Assembly (NCBI GenBank): GCA_958510875.1
Contig: OY294072.1
Span: 1,550,001 to 1,614,000, forward strand
Direction of reading: 5' to 3'
Source of the DNA: Endomychus coccineus
Lineage: Eukaryota > Arthropoda > Insecta > Coleoptera > Endomychidae
DNA: 64,000 nt
Positions 18,440 through 31,881 of this stretch are shown here, piece after piece. Numbering within the stretch: the first letter of the stretch is position 1; every line of letters starts with the position of its first letter. Made by a program: the position numbers and the translations under genes. The notes below the pieces were generated by a model. The model was not told the DNA's origin. It saw nothing but the letters and a program-made list of their open reading frames with translations, and made no database searches.

Positions 18440-20940
18440 AAGACAGTTTGCGGTAAATGTTCTCTCTTATCTCGAGTGTTGAAGCCGATAAAGTTGTCAC
18501 ATTCAGAATAGCGAATATGAAAATAATAAATAACCTATCAATTCGTTGAAGCTTCTTTCTCAATCTCAAACTTGAAGAATCTCAAATAAATCTACAGGTA
18601 ATAATAGTCAAACATATTCATTTAGCACCGACCAACACACAGGCCCTCGTAGGCTCGCAAATGATAACAATGTTGCATACAAAATAGCTTTAGGCAATAA
18701 GCCGTTACATGGGAGATATCGATATGCTCAAATAAAAGGTAATAAAAGTGGGGTAATTTCTACAGCAGATATTTAACCTCAAAGATTCATCTGTTCAATG
18801 TTTGAGTCCTCATCGAACCATCATAGTTCGTGAACGATGATGCCAGGCTGTTGAATCACGTGCTAAACAAGTGTCTGAATGTTGATAATGATCGCTTATG
18901 AAGAAGATACTATAGCTCTACTCAATATTCAGACTTTTATGAAGCATGTGTTTGAATGTCATATAGATTAGCGTTTATGAAGATATTCATATGATTATGT
19001 AAACCCGTGAACAAAAAATGTGTTTATCATTATAATATTTTACGCGAACGTATGGAGTTTGTAAAAGTCGTGCTCGTGAAGGAAAATGTACAGATTGCTA
19101 ATGGAGATATTTATATAATTATTATTGGTATTTTATTCCTCATCAGCCCATCATAGTTCGTGAACGATGGTGACAGGCTGTTGAATCACGTGCTAAACAA
19201 GTGTCTGAATGTTGATAATGATCGCTTATGAAGAAGATACTATAGCTCTACTCAATATTCAGACTTTTATGAAGCATGTGTTTGAATGTCATATAGATTA
19301 GCGCTTATGAAGATATTCATATGATTATTATCATTATCCACATCTATTCCTCATCATAGTTCTACCTCTTGGGGTGGTTGGGGAAATGAGTTCGATCTCT
19401 ATAAAACTCCCTCGCATATATGTTTCCCATTGAAATTGAATGAATTTTATAAAAAGCTAACTATCCTATGAAGAAATGTGTGTCGATGAAAAATGTTTTA
19501 TTAGTATATTTTTGCATACTGAAAAAATTATATTAGCACATCTATATGTTTAAGATGATTAAAAATGTATTTTGTTATATAGCAATCGAGCTGTACAGAC
19601 AGTTCGTGATGCGTGACATCGCTTCGTCTAGATTCTGTATACGTATTGGGCTACACCCAGCAGCAGCTAGATTTCGGATCATATTATGCGATTTACAATC
19701 AATATGATTCGAATATATACATACTACATGTGTGATTTAAAATAAAGTATTCTCATCATGTTTGAAGGTGATCGGCGTATCTTTCTTATCTCTCGAACCA
19801 GCTGTAGCTCTACCGCAAAATATGATAGTGAATATTGTTCAACCTGCGACATAAACTTATTTGATTTATATCGGATAATTTATGAAACATACATGAATGA
19901 ATATTATAGCGAATTATGTTTACTTCGGAACTAAATTTGGAAAAACATTTTATATATTCATATTACTTTCGGATAACTTATGAAACTACTTTAACATTGA
20001 AGGATCGCGCGCATCATCACGATAATTCCAAGTTGAATAAGACGATTTAATAGTTATTTCTGCAAACGCTTCATAATATCGCTATTATGAGAAGCAGCAT
20101 TTTTGTAAACTATCACATGTTAGATGTTATGGCCCTTATTGAAGACTTGTGGGGGCAGACAATGCGCCGTGTACGATATCGTTATAACTCAGACAAAACC
20201 CTGCGACTAACGGCATGTACAAACAACATCACATTTTATTGAAGACTCCTGCAAGGTAGATACCTCGCTGAAGACCTGCGTGATAGACATCATTATACCT
20301 GCACACTCTGTATAACCTCACATACACACCTGTCTCGTTGGAGATCGCGTGAGCTTCATCCAAATTCACATGACTAACGTCATACATAAACAATCTGTAT
20401 AACCTCACATTCCATACCCATTGAAGTCTCCCAACTCCATTTTGTATACTAAAAATAATTTCCATATATGTTTAAGATGATTGAAAGTAATTTCCTTATA
20501 AACATCGCGTTTGAGAAATGCAGAAGAAGATATCATTTCCACACTGTATATTTCCATCTATACACCCACTCCGATGAAGGAGCAGCAGCCCTCCCATGAT
20601 ACCTCCGATAAATACCCGCCTCTTTCAAAAACCACGTGACTGACAGCATACATAAACAGCGCCATTATAACTCTTTCAAAACCCCTATGGCTAGCGCTAT
20701 GAAGTCTCACATGTCATACCTCGCTTCGTGACATACCTGCATGACTAACGTCATGTAAAACAATTACCTGCATCATATAGACTGCAATATACTCGCACTT
20801 ATCACTCAGACCGGATACCCTGCGGTTATATCTACAACATTAAAATCGCTTGTTCTCAATTCCTCCATAGCTGAGCGGTTAAGGAGCCGGCTTTGGATTT
20901 CATTTCTCGGGTTCGATTCCCGTGTGTAGAAAAAGAAAAT
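18440..20940. repeat. Right inverted arm of copy B
   Basis: Inverted counterpart of 8,995-11,885, with one full 330-bp unit plus part of another (about 18,825-19,335). Similarity runs out just beyond the tRNA-like unit in GTAGAAAAA. I could not find a direct target duplication outside the arms, so the exact ends of B remain unresolved. Confidence 0.75.
20861..20931 (+). repeat. tRNA-like sequence at outer end of right arm, copy B
   Basis: A-box-like TAGCTGAGCGGTT at 20,868-20,880 and B-box GGTTCGATTCC at 20,910-20,920. The T-arm CGGG/CCCG pairs. Acceptor and anticodon stems do not pair convincingly. Probably a tRNA-derived repeat carried in the arm. Confidence 0.5.
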
Positions 20941-21208
20941 ATTTTGATGCTGCTTTACATTGAAGTTCTCCCTAACCTCACATATTGCTTGATGTCTACC
21001 TTGAACGATCAAGCCCTAGCCGTTTACCCGGTAACACCTAGAGGTTAGAGGCGAGACCACACCCTAACCGTCTACCCGGCCGGTAATACAGGGGTCAGTA
21101 CTTACCGATACCTATCTGGGCATACCGCGCATGCACGAGTGTATCACTGGTTGCCTACATCTGATAAGGCTCTCTGCCTGGCCGCCCCAAGTGCCCCCAT
21201 CCCTACTT
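20941..21208. other. Spacer between copy B and satellite
   Basis: GC-richer than its surroundings, with two similar phrases (AGCCGTTTACCCGG and AACCGTCTACCCGG). No gene or known element seen. Confidence 0.4.
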
Positions 21209-24200
21209 ATGCACGAAGCGAACGAATCGTCGATATAGAAGTTAACATTGAGTATACTAGAAATGTCATTAGTACAGCTATCGACATAAACCATGGGTTC
21301 GGATGTTCAGGAATATGTTTCAAATTTGAATCTGGGACTAAAAATGATTCTAGAGTATTCTTGGTTGAACGCGTACTCTCCTGGATCTGTAGATGTCATA
21401 TCTTCAGTTTCCGAGATTAACGCGACGATGTACAAAGCGAACGAATAGTCGATCTAGACATTTACATTGGGTATACTGAAATATTTATTAGAACAGCTAT
21501 CGACATGAACTATTGGTTAAGATATTCAGGAATATGTTTTAAATTTGAATCCAAGACCAAAACTGATTCTCTGTAATCCTCGTAGCTGAACGCGTACACT
21601 CTTGAATCTGAAGATGTCATATCTCCAGTTTCCGAGAAACACGCGACAATGTACGAAGCGAACGAATTGTCGATCTGGACGTTTACATTGGGAATAATTG
21701 AATCGTTATTAGAATATTTATCGACATGAACTATAGGTCGGAATGTTCAGAGATATGTTTTGAATTTGAATCCGGGACTAGAGAAGATTCTAGAATCCTA
21801 TTGGCTGAACGCGTTGACTCCTGGATCTGAAGATGTCATATCTTCAGTTTTCGAGATAAAGGCGACAATGTACGAAGCGAATGAATCGTCGATCTAGACG
21901 TTTACATTGGGTATAATCAAATCGTTATTAGAACAGATGGGTCGAGATTTTCAGAAATACGTTTTAAATTTGAAACCGGGACTAAAAATGATGTTAAAAT
22001 CCTCTTGACTGAACGCGTACACTTCTGGATCTGGAGATGTCATATCTCCAGTTTTCGAGATAAACGCGGCAAAGTACGGAGCGAATGAATCGTCGAACTG
22101 GACGTTCACATTGAGTATACTAAAATCGTTATTAAAACAGCTATCGACATTAACTATGGGTCGGGATGTTCAGAAATAAGTTTTAAATTTGAATCCGGGA
22201 CTAAAAATGATTTTAGAATTCTCTTGGCTGAACGGGTACTCTCCTGGATCTGAAGATGTCATATCTCCAGTTTTCGAGATGAATGCGATAATGCACGGAG
22301 CGAATGCGTTGTGTATATATACGTTTACATTGTGTATACTAAAATCGTTATATGAACCGCTATTGACATGAACTATGGGTGGGGATGTTACCAAATATGT
22401 TTCAAATTTGAATCCGAAACTAGAAATGATATTAAAATACTCTTGGATGAACGCGTACACTCCTGGATCTGGACATGTCATATCTTCAGTTTTCGATATA
22501 AACGCGTTAACGAACGAAGCGAATTAATCGTCGATCTAGGCGTTTACTCAAATCGTCATAAGAACACTCATCGACATGAACTTTGGGTCGAGATATTGAG
22601 AAAAATGTTTTGAATTTGAATCCGGGACTAAAAACGATTCCAGAATCCTCTTGGCTAAACGCGTACACTCCTGGATCTGAAGATGTCATATCTCCAGTTT
22701 TCGAGGAACACGCGACAATGTACGAAGCGAACGAATCGTCGATCTAGACGTTTACATTGAGAATAGTTGAATCGTTATTAGAAGATTTATCGCCATGAAC
22801 TATAGGTCGGAATGTTCAGAAATATGTTTTGAATTTGAATGCGGGACTAAAAATGATTCTAGAATCCTATTGGCTGAACGCGTACACTCCTGGATCTGGA
22901 GATGTCATATCTTCAGTTTTCGATATAAACGCGACAACGAACGAAGCCAATGAATGGTCGATCTAGACGTTTACATTGGGTTCACTCAAATCGTAATAAG
23001 AACAGTCATCGACAAGAACTTTGGCTCGAGATATTCAGAAATATGTTTTGAATTCGAATCCGGGACTAAAAACGATTCCAGAATCCTCTTGGCTAAACGC
23101 GTACACTCCTGGATCTGAAGATGTCATATCTCCAGTTTCCGAGAAACACGCGACAATGTACGAAGCGAACGAATTGTCGATCTAGACGTTTACATTGGGA
23201 ATAATTGAATTGTTATTAAAACAGTTATCGCCATGAACTGTAGGTCGGAATGTTCAGAAATAAGTTTCGAATTTGAATCCGGGACTAAAAATGATTCTAG
23301 AATCTTATTGGCTGAACGCGTTAACTCCTGGATCTGAAGATGACATATCTCCAGTTTCCGAGATAAACGCGACAATGTGCGAAGCGAATGAATCGTCGAT
23401 CTAGACGTCCAAATTGAGTATACAGAAATCGTTATTAGAACAGCTATCGACATGAACCTTGGTTAGGGATGTTCAGAAATATGTTTTAAATTTGAATACG
23501 TGACTAAAAATGATTTTAGAATTCTTTCGGCTAAACGCATACACTCCTGGATCTGAAGATGTCATATCTTCAGTTTTCGAGATAAACGAGACAATCGATC
23601 TAGACGTTTATATTGGGTATACAAAATCGTTATTAGATCAGCTATCGACATGAAACGTAGGTCGGGATGTTCAGAAATATGTTTTGAATTTGAATCCGGA
23701 AGTAAAATTGATTTCGGAATCCTCTTGACTAAACGCGTAAACTCCTGGATCTGAAGATGTCATATCTTCAGTTTTTGAGTCAAACGAGACAATGTACGAA
23801 GCAAACGAATCGTCGATCTAGACATTCAAATTGAGTATACTGAGATCGTAGCGAACGAATCGTCGACCTAGACGTTCACATTGGGTATACTCAAATCGTC
23901 ATCAGAACAGCCATCGACATTAACTATTTGTTGGGATATTCAGAAATATGTTTCTGAATTTGAATCCTGGACTAAATATGATTTTAGAATCCTCGTGGCT
24001 GAACGCATACACTCCTGAATCTGGAGATGTCATATCTCCAGTTTTTGAGATAAACGCGACAATGTACGAAGCGAACGAATCGTCGATCTAGACATTTACA
24101 TTGGGTATACAAAATTGTTATTAGAACAGCTATTGAACTATGGGTCGAGATGTTCAGAAATATGTTTTAAATTCGAATCGAAGACTAAAAATGATGTCGG

Positions 24201-25999
24201 AATCCTCTTGGCTAAACGAGTAAACTCTTGGATCTGAAGATGTCATATCTTCAGTTTTTGGAATAAACGCGACAATCTACGAAGCGAATTTATCGTCGAT
24301 CTAAAAGTTCACATTGAGTATACTAAAATCGTTATAAGAACAGTAATTGACATGAACTATGGGTCGAGATGTTCAGAAATATGTTTCAGATTTGAATCCG
24401 GTACTAAAAATGATTTTAAAATACTCCTGTCTACATGAGTACACTCCTGGATCTGAAGAAGTCATACCTTCAGTTTCCGAGATAAACGCGACAATGCACG
24501 GAGCGAATGAATCGTCGATCTAGATGTTTACATTGGGTATACTAAAATCGTCATGAGAACAGCTACCGACATGAACTATGGGTCGGGATGTTCAAAAATT
24601 AGTTTTAAATTCGAATCCGGGACTAAGAGTTATTTTAGAATCCTCTTTGCTGAACGCATACACTCCTGGATCTTAAGATGTCATATCTTCAGTTTTCGAG
24701 ATTAACGCAACGATGTACGAAGCGGACGAATCGTCGATTCAGTGTTCACATTGGGTGTAGTCAAATCGTTATTAGAACAGTCATCGACATGAACTGTGGG
24801 TCGGCATATTCAGAAATATTTTTCAAATTTGAATCCAGGACAAATCAAGATTTTAGAATCCCCGTAACTGAACGCGTACACTCCTGAATCTGAAGAGGTC
24901 ATATCTTCAGTTTTCGAAATAAGCGCGACAAAGTAGGAAGCGAACGAGTCGCCGATCTAGAACGTCACAGTGGGTATTCTAAAATCGTTATTAGAACAGC
25001 TATCGAGATGAACAATTAGTCGGGATGTTCAGAAACATATTTCAAATTTAAATCCGGAACTAAAAATGATTTCGAAATCTCCTTGGCTGAACGCATAAAC
25101 TCCTGAATCTGAAAATGTCATATCGTCAGTTTTTGAGATAAACTCGACAATATACGGAGCGAATGAATCGTCGATCTAGACGTTCACATTGGGTATACTG
25201 AAATCGTTATAAGAACAGCTAATCACATAAATTATGGGTCGGGATGCTCAGAAAAATGTTTCAAATATGAATCCGGGACAATAAATTATTTCAGAATTCT
25301 CTTGGGTGAACGCGTAGACTCCTGGATCCGAAAATGTCATATCTTCAGTTTCCGATATAAACGCGACAATGTACGAAGCGAATGAATCGTCGATCTAGAC
25401 GTTTTTATTGGGTATACTAAAATCGTTATGAGAACAGCTATTGACATGAACTATGGGTCGGGATGTTCAGAAGTATGTTTTGAATTTGAATCTGGAACTA
25501 AAATGATTTTAGAATCCTCTTGGCTGAACGCGTACACTCCTGCATCTGGAGATGTCATATCGTTAGTTTTCGAGATAAACGCGACATTTCACGAAGCGAA
25601 CGAGTCGTCGGTCTAGACGTTCATATTGAGAATAATAAAATCGTTATCAGATCAGCTATCGACATGAACTATAGGTCTGGATGTTGAGAAATATGATTTA
25701 AATTTGAAACTGATTTTAGAATCCCATTGGCTGAACGCGTTCACTCCTGGATTTGAAGATGTTGTATATTCAGTTTTCGATATAAACGCGACAATGTACG
25801 AAGCGAATGAATCGTCGATCTAGACGTTCACATTGGCTATACCAAAATCATTAAAAGAACAGCTATTGACATGAACTATGGTTCAAAATTCTCAGAAAAA
25901 TTTTTCAAATTTGAATCCTGGACAAGGAATTTTTTTAGAATTCTCTTGGCTAAACACGTACACTCATGGATCTGAATATGTCATATCTTCAGTTTTCGA

Positions 26000-28410
26000 G
26001 ATGAACGCGACAATGTACGAAGCAAATGAATCATCGATCTAGACGTTTACATTGGGTATACTGAAATCGTTTTAAGAACAGCTATTGACATGAACTATGT
26101 GTCGGGATGTTCAGAAATATGTTTTAAATTTGAATCCGGGACTAAGAATGATTTCAGAATCCTCTTGGCTAAACGCGTACACTCCTGGATCTGGAGATGT
26201 CATAACTTCAGTTTTCAATATAAACGCGGAAATGTACGGAGCGAATGAATCGTTGATCTGGACGTTTACATTGGGTATACTAAAATCGTTATAAGAAAAG
26301 CTATTGACATGAACTATGGGTCGTGATGTTTAGAAAATTGTTTCAAATATGAATCCGGGACAAAAAATGATTTCAGAATTCTCTTGGGTGAACGCGTAGA
26401 CTCCTGGATCTGAAGATGTCATATCTTCAGTTTTTGAGATGAACGCGACAATATACGAGGCGAATGAATCGTCGATCTAGACGTTCACATTGGGTATACT
26501 AAAATCGTTATAAGAACAGCTATTGACATGAACTGAGGGTCGAGATAATCAGAAATATGTTTTAAATTTGAATCCGGGACTAAAACTGATTTAGAATAGT
26601 TTCGGGTGAACGCGTACACTCCTGAAACTGAAGATGTCATATCTTCGATTCCCGAGATGAACTCAACAATGTACGAGGTGAATGAATCGTGGATCTAGAC
26701 GTTTACATTGGGTATACTAAAATCGTTATAAGAACAGCTTATGTCATAAATTATGGGTTGGGATGCTCAGATATATGTTTCAAATTTGAATCCGTGACTT
26801 AAATCGACTTTAGAATTCTCCTGGCTAAACGCGTACACTCATGGATCTGAAGATGTCATATCTTCAGTTTTCGAGATTACCGCGACAATGTACGAAGCGA
26901 ATAAATCGTCGATCTAGACGTTCACATTGAGTTCACTAAAATCGTTATAAAAACAGCTAATGACATAAATTATGGGTCAGGATGCTCAGAAATATGTTTC
27001 AAATCTGAATCCGTTACTTAAATCGATTTTAGAATTCACTTGGCTAAACGCGTACACTCCTGTATCTGAAGATGTCATATCTTCAGTTTTCGAGATAAAC
27101 GCGACAATGCACGGAGCGAATGAATCGTCGATCTAGATGTTTTTATTGGGTCATAAGAACAGCTATCGACATGAACTATGGGTCGGGATGTTCAAAAATT
27201 AGTTTTGAATTCAAATCCGGGACTAAGAACCATTTTAGAATCCTCTTAGCTGAACGCGTACACTCCTGGATCTGAAGATGTCATACCTTCAGTTTTCGAT
27301 ATTAACGCAACGATGTACAAAGCGGACGAATCGTCGATCCAGATGCTTACATTGGGAATACTCAAATCGTTGTTAGAACAGTCATCGACATGAACCATGG
27401 GTCGGGATATTCAGAAATATGTTTTGAATTTGAATCCAGAACGAAATACGATTTTAAAGTCCTCGTAGCTGTACGAGTACACTCCCGAATCTGAAGAAGT
27501 CATATCTTCAGTTTTCGAGATTAATGCGACAAGGTACGAAGCGAGTGTATCGTCGATCTAGACATTTACATTGGGTATACTACAATCGTTATTAGAACAG
27601 CTATCGAGATGAAATATGGGTCGGGATGTTCAGAAATATGTTTTGATTTTGAATCCGGGATTAAAAATGATTCTAGAATTCTCTTGACTAAACGCGTATA
27701 CTCCTGGTTCTGGTGATGTCATATCTTCAGTTTTCGAGATGAACGAGACAATGTACGGATCGAACGAATCGTCGATCTAGACATTCACATTGGGGATACT
27801 CAAATCGTCATTGGAACAGCCATCGACATGACCTATTGGTCGGGATATTAGGAAATATGTTTTAAATTTGGATCCGGGACTGATTATGATTCTAGAATCC
27901 ACGTAGCTGTACGCATGCACTCCTTAATCTGAAGATGACATATTTTCAGTTTTCGAGTGAAACGCGACAATGTACGAAGCGAACGAATCGTCGATCTAGA
28001 CTTTCACATTGGGTAAGCAAAATTGTTATTAGAATAGCTATTGACATGGACTACAGGTCGGGATGTTCAGAAATATGTTTTAAATTTGAATCCGGAATTA
28101 AAAATGATTTCAGAATCCTCTTGGCTAAACGCGTAGACTCCTGGATCTGGAGATGTCATAACTTCAGTTTCAAAGATAAACGCGACAATGTACGAAGCGA
28201 ATGAATCGTCGATCTGGACGTTCACATTGGGTATATTGAAATCGTTATAAGAACAGCTATTGACATGAACTATGGGTCGTTATGTTTAGAAAAATGTTTC
28301 AAATATGAATCCGGGACAAAAAAATGATTTCAGAATTCTCTTGGGTGAACGCGTAGACTCCTGGATCTGAAGATGTCATATCTTCAGTTTTCGAGATAAA
28401 TGCGACAATA
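26000..28410. repeat. Higher-order satellite duplication, first copy
   Basis: This eleven-or-so-monomer block recurs nearly identically at 28,820-31,250, an offset of about 2.83 kb, whereas neighbouring monomers are clearly diverged. It points to a recent segmental duplication or unequal exchange. Confidence 0.8.
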
Positions 28411-28819
28411 TACGAGGCGAATTAATCGACGATCTAGATGTTCACATTGGGTATACTAAAATTGTTATAAGAACAGCTATTGACATGAACTATTGGTCGG
28501 GATAATCAGAAATATGTTTTAAATTTGAATCCGAGACTAAAACTAATTCTAAAATCTTTTTGGATGGACGCGTACACTCCTGAAACTGAAGATGTCATAT
28601 CTTCGGTTTCCGAGATGAACTCGACAATGTACGAGGCGAATGAATCGTCGATTCATTTGGTATACTGAAATCGTTATTAGAATAGCTAATGACATAAACT
28701 ATGGGTCGAGATGTTCAGAAGTATGTTTCAAATTTGAATCCGGGGTTTCAAATTGACTTCAGAATCCTCTTGGCTAAGCGCGTACACTTCTGAATCTGAA
28801 GATGTCATATCTCCAGTTC

Positions 28820-31250
28820 TCGAGATGAACGCGACAATGTACGAAGCAAATGAATCATCGATCTAGACGTTTACATTGGGTATACTGAAATCGTTTTAAG
28901 AACAGCTATTGACATGAACTATGTGTCGGGATGTTCAGAAATATGTTTTAAATTTGAATCCGGGACTAAGAATGATTTCAGAATCCTCTTGGCTAAACGC
29001 GTACACTCCTGGATCTGGAGATGTCATAACTTCAGTTTTCAATATAAACGCGAAAATGTACGGAGCGAATGAATCGTTGATCTGGACGTTTACATTGGGT
29101 ATACTAAAATCGTTATAAGAAAAGCTATTGACATGAACTATGGGTCGTGATGTTTAGAAAATTGTTTCAAATATGAATCCGGGACAAAAAATGATTTCAG
29201 AATTCTCTTGGGTGAACGCGTAGACTCCTGGATCTGAAGATGTCATATCTTCAGTTTTTGAGATGAACGCGACAATATACGAGGCGAATGAATCGTCGAT
29301 CTAGACGTTCACATTGGGTATACTAAAATCGTTATAAGAACAGCTATTGACATGAACTGAGGGTCGAGATAATCAGAAATATGTTTTAAATTTGAATCCG
29401 GGACTAAAACTGATTTTAGAATAGTTTCGGGTGAACGCGTACACTCCTGAAACTGAAGATGTCATATCTTCGATTCCCGAGATGAACTCAACAATGTACG
29501 AGGTGAATGAATCGTGGATCTAGACGTTTACATTGGGTATACTAAAATCGTTATAAGAACAGCTAATGTCATAAATTATGGGTTGGGATGCTCAGATATA
29601 TGTTTCAAATTTGAATCCGTGACTTAAATCGACTTTAGAATTCTCCTGGCTATACGCGTACACTCATGGATCTGAAGATGTCATATCTTCAGTTTTCGAG
29701 ATTACCGCGACAATGTACGAAGCGAATAAATCGTCGATCTAGACGTTCACATTGAGTTCACTAAAATCGTTATAAAAACAGCTAATGACATAAATTATGG
29801 GTCAGGATGCTCAGAAATATGTTTCAAATCTGAATCCGTTACTTAAATCGATTTTAGAATTCACTTGGCTAAACGCGTACACTCCTGTATCTGAAGATGT
29901 CATATCTTCAGTTTTCGAGATAAACGCGACAATGCACGGAGCAAATGAATCGTCGATCTAAATGTTTTTATTGGGTATACTGAAATCGTCATAAGAACAG
30001 CTATCGACATGAACTATGGGTCGGGATGTTCAAAAATTAGTTTTGAATTCAAATCCGGGACTAAGAACCATTTTAGAATCCTCTTGGCTGAACGCGTACA
30101 CTCCTGGATCTGAAGATGTCATACCTTCAGTTTTCGAGATTAACGCAACGATGTACAAAGCGGACGAATCGTCGATCCAGATGCTTACATTGGGAATACT
30201 CAAATCGTTGTTAGAACAGTCATCGACATGAACCATGGGTCGGGATATTCAGAAATATGTTTTGAATTTGAATCCAGAACGAAATACGATTTTAAAGTCC
30301 TCGTAGCTGTACGAGTACACTCCCGAATCTGAAGAAGTCATATCTTCAGTTTTCGAGATTAATGCGACAAGGTACGAAGCGAGTGTATCGTCGATCTAGA
30401 CATTTACATTGGGTATACTACAATCGTTATTAGAAAAGCTATCGAGATGAAATATGGGTCGGGATGTTCAGAAATATGTTTTGATTTTGAATCCGGGATT
30501 AAAAATGATTCTAGAATTCTCTTGACTAAACGCGTATACTCCTGGTTCTGGTGATGTCATATCTTCAGTTTTCGAGATGAACGAGACAATGTACGGATCG
30601 AACGAATCGTCGATCTAGACATTCACATTGGGGATACTCAAATCGTCATTGGAACAGCCATCGACATGACCTATTGGTCGGGATATTAGGAAATATGTTT
30701 TAAATTTGGATCCGGGACTGATTATGATTCTAGAATCCACGTAGCTGTACGCATGCACTACTTAATCTGAAGATGACATATTTTCAGTTTTCGAGAGAAA
30801 CGCGACAATGTACGAAGCGAACGAATCGTCGATCTAGACTTTCACATTGGGTAAGCAAAATTGTTATTAGATTAGCTATTGACATGGACTACAGGTCGGG
30901 ATGTTCAGAAATATGTTTTAAATTTGAATCCGGAATTAAAAATGATTTCAGAATCCTCTTGGCTAAACGCGTAGACTCCTGGATCTGGAGATGTCATAAC
31001 TTCAGTTTCAAAGATAAACGCGACAATGTACGAAGCGAATGAATCGTCGATCTGGACGTTCACATTGGGTATATTGAAATCGTTATAAGAACAGCTATTG
31101 ACATGAACTATGGGTCGTTATGTTTAGAAAAATGTTTCAAATATGAATCCGGGACAAAAAAATGATTAGAGAATTCTCTTGGGTGAACGCGTAGACTCCT
31201 GGATCTGAAGATGTCATATCTTCAGTTTTCGAGATAAACGCGACAATTTA
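28820..31250. repeat. Higher-order satellite duplication, second copy
   Basis: Direct repeat of 26,000-28,410, with a few substitutions and small indels. Confidence 0.8.
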
Positions 31251-31434
31251 CAAAGCGAACGAATCGTGGATCTAGACGTTTACATAGGGTATACTAAAAT
31301 CGTTGTTAGAACAGCTATCGACATGAACTTTGAATCGGTATGTTCAGAAATATGTTTTAAATTTGAGTCTGGGACTAAAAATGATTTTAGAATTCTCTTA
31401 GCTGAACGCGTACACTCCTGGATCTGAAGATGTC

Positions 31435-31699
31435 TGTTTCTATGTTCTGTTATATATATATTATATATTATTTTCATATGCATTCATAGAACATTATATT
31501 AATTTTAATCTAGTAGTTGTTATTAGTTGCTAGGAAAATTTGTTGAGAATTATATACCATCACTTTTTCATAATTTTATGTAATCATCGTTCATATCAAA
31601 TTTAGAATAAATCATATAATCTCAAGTTTCAATTGATTATCTCAAAAGCGTTAACAGAATAGTGATTCGATAAGCTTGAACACGAACAACATTCATACA
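31435..31699 (+). repeat. 5' LTR of BEL/Pao element
   Basis: TGTTTCTATG...CATTCATACA, matching 36,683-36,936. The TGGTCCTTCGGAGCGGG that follows directly is placed as a tRNA primer-binding site. Confidence 0.85.
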
Positions 31700-31881
31700 T
31701 GGTCCTTCGGAGCGGGATTTGAGTGCTAATCAAATTTCAAGAAAATTGATTGATAGTGGTCGCAATAACAATTCATTCCCATAAAGTAATCTTCAGGTGA
31801 ATCTTTAATTATTTTCTTGTATATTCACAATTCATTCATTTCAATTGTCTGTATTTGTGCTAGTGGTGTATACAATTCATC

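Larger units (their letters stand above)
21209..31434. repeat. 219-bp tandem satellite, block 1
   Basis: Some 45 or more diverged monomers in one direction, usually 200-220 bp with a consensus near 219. Each unit carries CTCCTGGATCTGAAGATGTC, ATATCTTCAGTTTTCGAGAT, GAATCGTCGATCTAGACG, TACATTGGGTATAC and GTTCAGAAATATGTTTT. CTGAAGAT and ATCTTCAG form an 8-bp inverted repeat in most units. Because 219 is divisible by three, short open frames recur; I do not regard them as genes. Confidence 0.9.

Noticed and set aside
20861..20931. Functional tRNA gene
   Set aside because: A- and B-boxes are good, but acceptor and anticodon stems do not pair and no plausible anticodon loop forms.
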